A stretch of DNA of 64,000 bases, taken from positions 464,332 through 528,331 of the forward strand of contig CAVQVG010000013.1 in the NCBI GenBank assembly GCA_963717125.1. Reading direction: 5' to 3'. Below, in pieces: positions 58,401 through 64,000 of this stretch. Under the pieces are notes generated by a model. That model saw only the letters and a program-made list of their open reading frames with translations. It did not search any database and had not been told where the DNA came from. Each line of letters opens with the position of its first letter. The stretch's first letter is position 1. This stretch comes from RYN-230 sp963717125 (GTDB lineage Bacteria > Actinomycetota > Actinomycetes > Streptosporangiales > Streptosporangiaceae). Made by a program: the position numbers and the translations under genes.

Positions 58401-61400
58401 ACCGGCGGCGGCCCGGGCGGCGCCGCCGCCACCGCCGCCACGGTCAGCGGGTCATCCAGCGTGATCACCCGGATCCGGCCCGCGGGCAGCTCGTCCACGA
58501 TCGCGGCGGTCCCCGCCAGCACGCTGGCGTGGCTGTCGGCCAGCATGAACGCCAGCCGCCCCGGCGGGTAGGCCGGGTCCAGCGGCAGGTACGCGCCGCC
58601 GGCCTTCCACACCGCCAGCATCGCCACGACCATGCCCGCGCCCCGCTCCAGGCACAACCCCACCACCGACTCACCGCCCACCCCCACCCCACGCAGGTAA
58701 TGCGCCAGCCGGTTCGCCCGCTCCTCCAGCCCCCCATAACTCAGCGACACCCCACCGCACGTCACCGCCACCACGTCCGGGCCCACCGCCGCCCGCGCCG
58801 CGGCCAGCTCATGGATCCCGCCCGCCGCCGGCACCGGCACCGGCGTGTCATTCCACCGGGCCAGCTCGTCACGCTCACCCGCGGTCAGCACCCCCAGCCC
58901 CGACAACGGCCGCCCCGGGTCCGCGGCCACCGCCGCCAGCAGCACACCCAGATGCCCCGCCATCCGCCCGATCGTCGCCGCATCGAACAACGCCGTGCTG
59001 TACTCCAGCCCACCCGACAACCCGCCACCGTCCTCAGCCAAGACCAGCCGCAGATCCGACTTCGCGCTCACCCCCGTCCGCACATCCCCCAGCACCACCC
59101 CCGCATCTGCATCCACGACGGCGCCGCCACCAGCACCGGGAGCATGGTCCTCAAGGGGCGGGCTTCCCTGGTCCTGCCCCTCCTGCTGCCGGTGCCCGGT
59201 GAAGTAGTTGAACAGGACCTGGAACAGCGGGGTGCGGGACCGGTCCCGGCCGGTGACCAGCGCGTTGACCAGCTGCTCGAACGGCAGGTCCTGATGGGCG
59301 TAGGCGCCCAGCGCCACCTCCCGCACCCGGCCGAGCAGCCCGGTGAACTCCGGGTCGCCGGACAGGTCGGCCCGCAGGACCAGGGTGTTGACGAAAAACC
59401 CGATCAGGTCCTCGGTCTCGGCCCGGTTCCGGTTCGCCACCGGCGTCCCAGCCACCACATCGTCCTGGCCGCTGTAACGGCCCAGCAACGTCACATAAAC
59501 CGCGAACAACACCATGAACATCGTCGCGTCGTGATCACCGGCCACCACCCGCAGCCCCGCCACCACCTCCGCCGGGACAGCGAACTCCATCACCGCCCCG
59601 GCGGTGGACCGCACCGGCGGGCGGGGCCGGTCAGCGGGCAGCTCCAGCACCGGCGCCCCGGCCAGCCGGCCACGCCAGTACGCGAGCTGGCCCGCCAGCA
59701 CGTCCCCGGCCAGCCACCGCCGCTGCCAGATCGCGAAATCGGCGTACTGCACCGCCAGCGGCGGCAGCGGATCGGGGTCCCCCCGCCGGAACGCCTCATA
59801 CAGCACCGACATCTCGCGGCGCAAAATCCCCGCCGACCACTCATCACTGACCACGTGATGCACCGACAACGCCAGCACATGATCACCAGCAGCCAGCCGG
59901 ACCAGCACAGCCCGGATCAGCGGCCCGCCCGCCAGGTCAAACGGCGCCGCCGCGTCCACCGCCACCAGCCCCCGCGCCGCCGCCACCGGATCCGGCTGGC
60001 CCGACACATCGGCCACCGGCAGCGGGAACGGCGCCGGCGGGCCGATCACCTGATACGCCACCCCATCCGGGCCCGCCACCAGCCGGGTCCGCAGCACCTC
60101 ATGGCGGGTGGTGACCGCGCCCAGCGCCGCACCCAAAGCCGCCACATCCAGCTCCCCGCCCAGCCGCACCGGCGACGGCACACTGTATTCCACCGACCCG
60201 GGATCAAGCTGGTCCAGGAACCACAACCGCTGCTGCGCGAACGACAACGGCAACCGCCCACCGCGGCCCGCGGGCGTCACCGGCGGTGCCGCCAGCCCCG
60301 GCGCCGTCCCCTCGATCACCGCGGCCAGCCCGGCAACGGTCGGCTGGTCGAACAGCGCCGCCAGCGCCACCTCCACCCCGAACACACCCCGGATCCGGGA
60401 GATCACCTGAGTGGCCAGCAGCGAATGCCCGCCCAGCTCAAAGAAACTGTCATCGGCGCCGACCCGGTCCACACCCAGCACCTGCGCCCAGATCCCCGCC
60501 AGCAGCTCCTGCGCCGGCGTGGCCGGCGCCACATACCCCCCCGCCAGCTCCGGCCGGCCCGCATCCGGGGCCGGCAGCGCCGCCCGGTCCAGCTTCCCGC
60601 TGGGAGTCAGCGGCAGCGCAGCCAGCTCGGTGAACACCGCCGGGACCATGAACCCCGGCAGCCGCCGTCCCACGAACGCCCGCAACTCACTGACCGGCGG
60701 GATGCCCGCGGATGGATCGGCGGGCACCAGCCAGGCCACCAGCCGCGCCGCCGCGCCCTCCCCAGACACAGCCACCACCGCCGTATGTACTCCGGGGTGG
60801 GCGCCCAGCGCCGCCTCCACCTCACCCGGCTCGACCCGGAACCCGCGGATCTTGACCTGGTCATCGGCGCGGCCCAGGAACTCCAGCTGCCCATCCGCCC
60901 GCCACCGCACCCGGTCCCCCGTCCGGTACAGCCGCGACCCATCCCCGGTGAACAAGTCCGCCACGAACCGTTCCGCCGTCAGCCCCGGCCGGCCCCTATA
61001 CCCCCGCGCCACCCCGGCACCGCCGATGAACAGCTCCCCCGCCACCCCCACCGGAACCGGGCCCAAGGACCGGCCCAGCACATACACCCGGGTGTTGGCG
61101 ATCGGCGACCCGATCGGGGGTGCCTGCCCGGCACCAGGATCAACCGCCGCAGCGCAGGAAATCACCGTGATCTCAGTCGGGCCGTACACGTTGAACAGCC
61201 GCCGGCCCCGCCCCCAGGCACCCGCCACCTGCGCGCTCACCCGTTCCGCACCCGCGAGCACCGTCGTAACACTGGGCAGATCACCGGAATCCAGCAAACC
61301 CAGCGCCGACGGCGGCATGCCTGCGACCTGGAGCCCACAGTCGCGGATCATCCCGGTCAGCAGGGCCGGCTCCGCCCGCTCGGCGGAGGTGGCCACCGCC

Positions 61401-64000
61401 AGGGTGCCCCCCGCCGCCAGCACCACCGCGACATCACGCACGGCAGTATCGAAGCTGAACGAGGCGAACTGCAGCACGGTCACGCCCTCGGTGACACCGA
61501 ACACCGGCCGCAACGCAACCGCCAGGTTCACCACCCCCCCGTGGGTAACCTCCACCCCCTTCGGTGTCCCGGTCGACCCCGAGGTGTACATCACATACGC
61601 GAGCTGGCCCGCCGTCACCGCCGCGCCCGGCGGCGGCCCGGGCGGCGCCGCCGCCACCGCCGCCGCCACGACCGGGTCATCCAGCCACACCACCACCTCC
61701 ACACTGGCAGGCAGATCAGCAGCCAGGCCATCCGCGCGCCCACGGTGACCCGCCAGCACCCGCGCGCCGCTGTCGGCCAGCATGAACGCCAGCCGCTCCG
61801 CCGGATAATCCGGGTCCAGCGGCAGGTACGCACCCCCGGCCTGCCACACCCCCAAGATCGCCGCCACCATCCCCGCGCCCCGCTCCAGGCACAACCCCAC
61901 AATGGTCTCGCGGCCCACCCCCGCCCCCCGCAGGTAACCCGCCAGCCGGGCCGCCCGCTCCGCCAGCCCCCCATACGTCAGCCACACCCCACCACAGGTC
62001 ACCGCCACCACGTCCGGGCCCACCGCCGCCCGCGCCGCGACCAGCTCATGCACCCCGCCCACCGCCGGCACCGGCGCCACCGTGTCATTCCAGCCATCCA
62101 CAAGCTGGTCCCGCTCAGCCGCGGTCAGCACCGGCAGCTGAGAGAGCCGCTGGCCTGCATCAGTGGCGACCGCCTTCAGCAAAGTGACCAGGTGCCCGGC
62201 CATCCGCTGCATCGTCGCGCGGTCGAACAAGGCGGTGCTGTACTGGATCCCGCCTGCTAGCCCGCCGCCATGGGCATCCTCCACTATCACCGACAGGTCG
62301 AACTTCACCGCCAGCGTTTCAGCCAGCACATCCGCCAAAGGCTCGGCCGACAGCATCACCGAACCCGCATCCCGGCTGGTGCTGGCGCTGGAATCATCTT
62401 CGGCGGCATAGCTGAAGGACGCCTGGAACAGCGGGGTGCGGGACCGGTCCCGGTCGGTGACCATGGCGTCCACCAGCTGCTCGAACGGCAGGTCCTGGTG
62501 CGCATACGCACCCAGCGCAGCCTCCCTGACCCGGCTGAGCAGCCCGGTGAACGCCGGGTCGCCGGACAGGTCGGCGCGCAGCACCAGGGTGTTGACGAAA
62601 AACCCGACCAGGTCCTCGGTCTCCGCATGGTTACGGCTGGCGACCGGGGTGCCCGCCACGATGTCGTCCTGGCCGCTGTAGCGGCCCATCAGCACGGTGA
62701 ACGCCGCCAGCAGCGTCATGAACATCGTCGCGCCGCTGTCGCGGGCCACCACCCGCAAAGCAGCCGTTATCTCCGCCGGGACACCGAACTCCACCAGCGC
62801 CCCGGCGGTAGAGCGGACCGGCGGGCGGGGCCGGTCGGCGGGCAGGTCCAGGACCGGCGCCCCGGCCAGCTGATCCCGCCAGTAGGACAGCTGCCCCTCC
62901 AGCATTTCCCCGGTCAGCCACCGCCGCTGCCACACCGCGAAGTCGGCGTACTGCACCGCCAGCGGCGGCAGCGGGTCCTGGTCCCCCCGCCGGAACGCCT
63001 CATACAGCACCGACATCTCGCGCCGCAAGATCCGCGCCGACCACTCATCGGAGACCACGTGATGCACCGACAGGTCCAGCACGTGATCGGTGGGGCCCAG
63101 GCGGATCAGCGCGGCCCGGATCAGCGGCCCGGCCGCCAGGTCGAACGGGGTGACCGCGTCCGCGGCGATCAGCTCCCGCGCGGCCGCCACCGGATCCGGC
63201 TGGCCCGACACATCCATCACGGGCAGCGGAAAGCCCGCCGGCGGGTCGATCACCTGATGCGCCACCCCGTCCGGGCCGGCCACCAGCCGGGTCCGCAGCA
63301 CCTCATGGCGGGTGGTGACCGCGCCCAGCGCCGCACCCAGCGCCGCCACATCCAGCTCCCCGCCCAGCCGCACCGGCGACGGCGCGCTGTAGGCGGTGGA
63401 GCCGGGGTCGAGCTGGTCCAGGAACCACAGCCGCTGCTGCGCGAACGACAACGGCAGCGGCTCATCCCGGCCCGCGGCCGTGATCGGCGGCACCGCGACC
63501 CCTGGCGTGGCCTCCTCGATCACGGTGGCCAGGCCCCGGACTGTGGGCTGCTCGAACAACGCCGTCAGCGCCACCTCCACCCCGAACACCACCCGGATCC
63601 GGGAGATCACCTGGGTGGCCAACAGTGAGTGCCCGCCCAGCTCGAAGAAGCTGTCGCTGGCGCCGGGCCGGTCCACGCCGAGGACCCGCGCCCAGATCCC
63701 GGCGAGCAGTTCCTCGGCGGGGGTGGCCGGGGCGAGGTAGCCGCCAGCCAGCTCCGGGCGGCCCGCGTCCGGGGCGGGCAGGGCGGCGCGGTCGAGTTTC
63801 CCGTTCGTGGTCAGGGGCAGGGCGGCCAGTTCGGTGAACACTGCCGGGATCATGAACCCGGGCAGTTGCTGTCCCAGGTGGGCGCGCAGGCCGGCGGCGG
63901 GTGGGATGCCCGCGGCGGGGTCGGCGGGCACCAGCCAGGCCACCAGCCGCGCTGCCGTGCCGCCGCCGTCGGCGGTGACCACGGCGGCGGTGATCGCGGG
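30456..64000 (-). CDS. NRPS A: giant synthetase, ten full C-A-T modules plus TE in the window (interrupted by at least 14 apparent frameshifts)
   Basis: At least 33.5 kb and about 11,180 residues, with the 5' end beyond the right edge. Order in the window: tail of A plus T (M0), ten C-A-T modules (M1-M10) and a thioesterase ending at the TGA 30456-30458. There are no epimerase, methyltransferase or cyclase domains. Predicted residues: ?, X, Phe, Tyr, Asp, Tyr, Asp, Tyr, X, X, Phe. The A3 core recurs near 61,581, 58,361, 55,151, 51,941, 48,729, 45,513, 42,288, 39,077, 35,870 and 32,651, a spacing of about 3.21 kb. The frame changes near 49,591, about 49,480, 49,436, 49,386, 49,014, 48,770, 47,843, 44,009, 41,703, 40,815, 40,243, 35,651, 32,200 and 32,069. 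Each break falls inside a conserved domain or linker that resumes at once in another frame, so these are indels within one gene. The frame is unbroken from 49,592 to the right edge (about 4,800 residues). Confidence 0.93.
30651..30728. repeat. Three-unit minisatellite inside the thioesterase
   Basis: Three imperfect units of 24, 27 and 27 bp start at 30651, 30675 and 30702, each beginning TCGAT and containing TCACGGGGC(A/C)TGA. On the coding strand they give three charged units of about nine residues, MPRDESNRV, RPREENHRV and MPRDENRAG. Confidence 0.85.
31400..34545 (-). other. NRPS A module M10: C-A-T, predicted Phe, terminal module
   Basis: The pocket is DAWTVAAVCK (Phe-type; patch 32,488-32,563). 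The carrier LGGHSLLVTQVV near 31,500 leads into the thioesterase. Frameshifts occur near 32,200 and 32,069 in the A domain. By colinearity the last residue of the peptide is Phe, to be released or cyclised by the TE. Confidence 0.83.
34323..36570. repeat. Tandem module repeat M9, copy of 37,534-39,780 (M8)
   Basis: The two segments align at an offset of about 3,211 and are almost the same except over the back half of the A-domain pocket region (about 35,400-35,555 against 38,610-38,765). A recent module duplication or conversion is the natural reading. Confidence 0.85.
34545..37750 (-). other. NRPS A module M9: C-A-T, chimeric A domain, specificity unassigned
   Basis: The pocket reads DALSVGAVIK. 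Its first four positions come from an M8-like sequence and the rest (LVVGSERVSAQ, NAYGPTETTVIS) from the M1/B3-like type, with the switch near 35,550. The C active site is HHVVSDDWS. A frameshift (extra base at about 35,651) lies in the A core. Confidence 0.78.
37750..40975 (-). other. NRPS A module M8: C-A-T, specificity unassigned
   Basis: The pocket reads DALSLGTVMK (FDAAALD, ASVVPSL, LLLGAE, NTYGPTETTVM). I know no exact match; a hydrophobic residue is the best guess. Frameshifts occur near 40,815 and 40,243 in the C domain. It forms a tandem duplicate with M9. Confidence 0.78.
40975..44155 (-). other. NRPS A module M7: C-A-T, predicted Tyr
   Basis: The pocket is DASTVAAVCK (patch 42,126-42,201). 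The C domain is somewhat divergent (HHVIFDEWS). Frameshifts occur near 44,009 (start of C) and 41,703 (just after GGAGVARGYA). The latter is a one-base loss at the same codon as in M10. Confidence 0.82.
44155..47410 (-). other. NRPS A module M6: C-A-T, predicted Asp
   Basis: The pocket is DFTKVGHIGK (Asp-type). The carrier LGGHSLRAIQVVARI near 44,325 shares its unusual sequence with the last carrier of NRPS B, so the copied cassette runs through the T domain. No frameshift falls inside this module. Confidence 0.85.
47410..50580 (-). other. NRPS A module M5: C-A-T, predicted Tyr, heavily damaged
   Basis: The pocket reads DASTVAAVCK (patch 48,567-48,642), a Tyr code. Seven apparent indels fall between 47,843 and 49,591. 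This module also has unusual substitutions in otherwise invariant places: ARWTGALAP where siblings have ARWNDTPAP, and LSYRGLEERAT for LSYGGLEERAN. Either this is a low-quality stretch of consensus or the module is truly decaying. Confidence 0.75.
49667..53982. repeat. 4.3-kb near-identical block, copy 2 (in NRPS A)
   Basis: This is the partner of 14,219-18,535. Upstream (above 53,985) and downstream (below 49,660) similarity falls abruptly to ordinary module-to-module level, which marks recombination breakpoints at a carrier domain and inside a C domain. Confidence 0.9.
50580..53830 (-). other. NRPS A module M4: C-A-T, predicted Asp
   Basis: The pocket is DFTKVGHIGK (Asp-type). This is the partner module of NRPS B module 4 within the 4.3-kb shared block. 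C active site HHVVFDEWS, carrier near 50,750. The frame is intact. Confidence 0.85.
53830..57040 (-). other. NRPS A module M3: C-A-T, predicted Tyr
   Basis: The pocket DASTVAAVCK equals a known Tyr code. It is identical to the Phe-type domains at the other pocket positions; the difference is carried by 54,989-55,064. The A8-upstream motif reads GYACRPG where the siblings have GYAGRPG, a variant at the same spot where M7 and M10 have lost a base. The frame is intact. Confidence 0.85.
57040..60255 (-). other. NRPS A module M2: C-A-T, predicted Phe
   Basis: The pocket DAWTVAAVCK (FDAAVWE, ATLPPS, LVSAGE, NAYGPTEATVC) differs from the classical Phe code DAWTIAAICK only in conservative positions. 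C active site HHVVSDEWS, carrier LGGHSLLATQ near 57,210. The frame is intact. The 76-bp segment 58,196-58,271 carries the tryptophan that separates this domain from the Tyr-type domains. Confidence 0.85.
60255..63460 (-). other. NRPS A module M1: C-A-T, specificity unassigned
   Basis: The C domain has HHVVSDEWS. The pocket reads DTRGLGVVIK (FDTAVRD, AGMPPSA, VLAGAE, NVYGPTEITVI), which matches no code known to me; the arginine at the 239 position is unusual. The A domain is almost the same as that of NRPS B module 3 apart from 61,305-61,323 and 61,431-61,469, which hold four of the pocket positions. The frame is intact. Confidence 0.82.
63460..64000 (-). other. NRPS A module M0 (partial): end of A domain and T
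   Basis: Only the C-terminal A subdomain (A10 lysine motif NGKLDRAALP near 63,795) and the carrier domain (LGGHSLLATQ near 63,630) are in the window. The specificity-determining residues lie beyond the right edge. Confidence 0.9.

Noticed and set aside
30456..64000. Splitting NRPS A into about ten separate genes at each frame change
   Set aside because: The breaks fall inside domains and have no stop/ribosome-site/start arrangement; the protein homology resumes in the adjacent frame within a few bases.
8670..64000. CRISPR or satellite interpretation of the regular 3.2-kb repeats
   Set aside because: The period equals one C-A-T module and the units are coding; no short direct repeats with spacers exist.
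1..64000. MbtH-like protein, phosphopantetheinyl transferase or tRNA genes
   Set aside because: I looked for small MbtH-type frames (NxExQxSxWP), PPTase motifs and tRNA cloverleafs in the non-NRPS part and found none.

Overview
The window is high-GC DNA from an actinomycete-type bacterium, probably filamentous. The evidence is pervasive G/C third positions, TTA codons confined to a regulator and a tailoring gene, a StrR-type regulator, a Clp_N/HTH protein, actinobacterial ABC exporter genes and IS relics. About 86% of it (8,670-64,000, minus strand) is one non-ribosomal peptide synthetase (NRPS) operon. It holds 16 complete modules plus the tail of another and runs off the right edge.

Left flank (1-8,650). 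A carbamoyltransferase start (minus) is cut by the left edge. Next is a gene-poor stretch with a decayed IS1380-like transposase, then a StrR-family pathway activator (1,651-2,721) with two TTA codons. A scrapyard follows: a frameshifted htpG (Hsp90) fragment abutting an internally deleted transposase. Then come a Clp_N/HTH protein with a probable leaderless promoter, a collapsed ECF sigma gene, and a tightly overlapping ABC-exporter operon (membrane protein, ATPase, two permease-like proteins; TGATG/ATGA overlaps). A small single-pass membrane protein closes the flank.

NRPS operon (minus, transcribed from >64,000 to 8,670). NRPS A (30,456 to >64,000) has the tail of module M0, ten C-A-T modules M1-M10 at a strict period of about 3.21 kb, and a terminal thioesterase. 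After 33 nt comes a luciferase-like flavin monooxygenase (29,390-30,422), and after 27 nt NRPS B (8,670-29,362), with six modules, one epimerase and no thioesterase. Specificity codes read by hand give NRPS B: Gly, D-X, X, Asp, Val/Ile-like, Asp. NRPS A gives: ?, X, Phe, Tyr, Asp, Tyr, Asp, Tyr, X, X, Phe, release. The product should be long, acidic and aromatic, with Asp-X-Asp triplets in both proteins.

The most striking feature is how the modules are related. They are extremely homogenised: a 4.3-kb block is almost identical in NRPS A and NRPS B, and four Asp adenylation cassettes are near copies. Yet substrate codes differ by small patches, for example a 76-bp segment that separates Phe from Tyr domains, and module M9 has a chimeric pocket. 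This looks like an assembly line diversified by patch-scale recombination.

Main caution: the NRPS and monooxygenase reading frames are broken by at least 19 single-base indels, many in G/C runs or at equivalent positions of paralogous modules. Unpolished long-read consensus is the simplest explanation; real decay, especially of M5, is possible. I treat NRPS A, the monooxygenase and NRPS B each as one gene.
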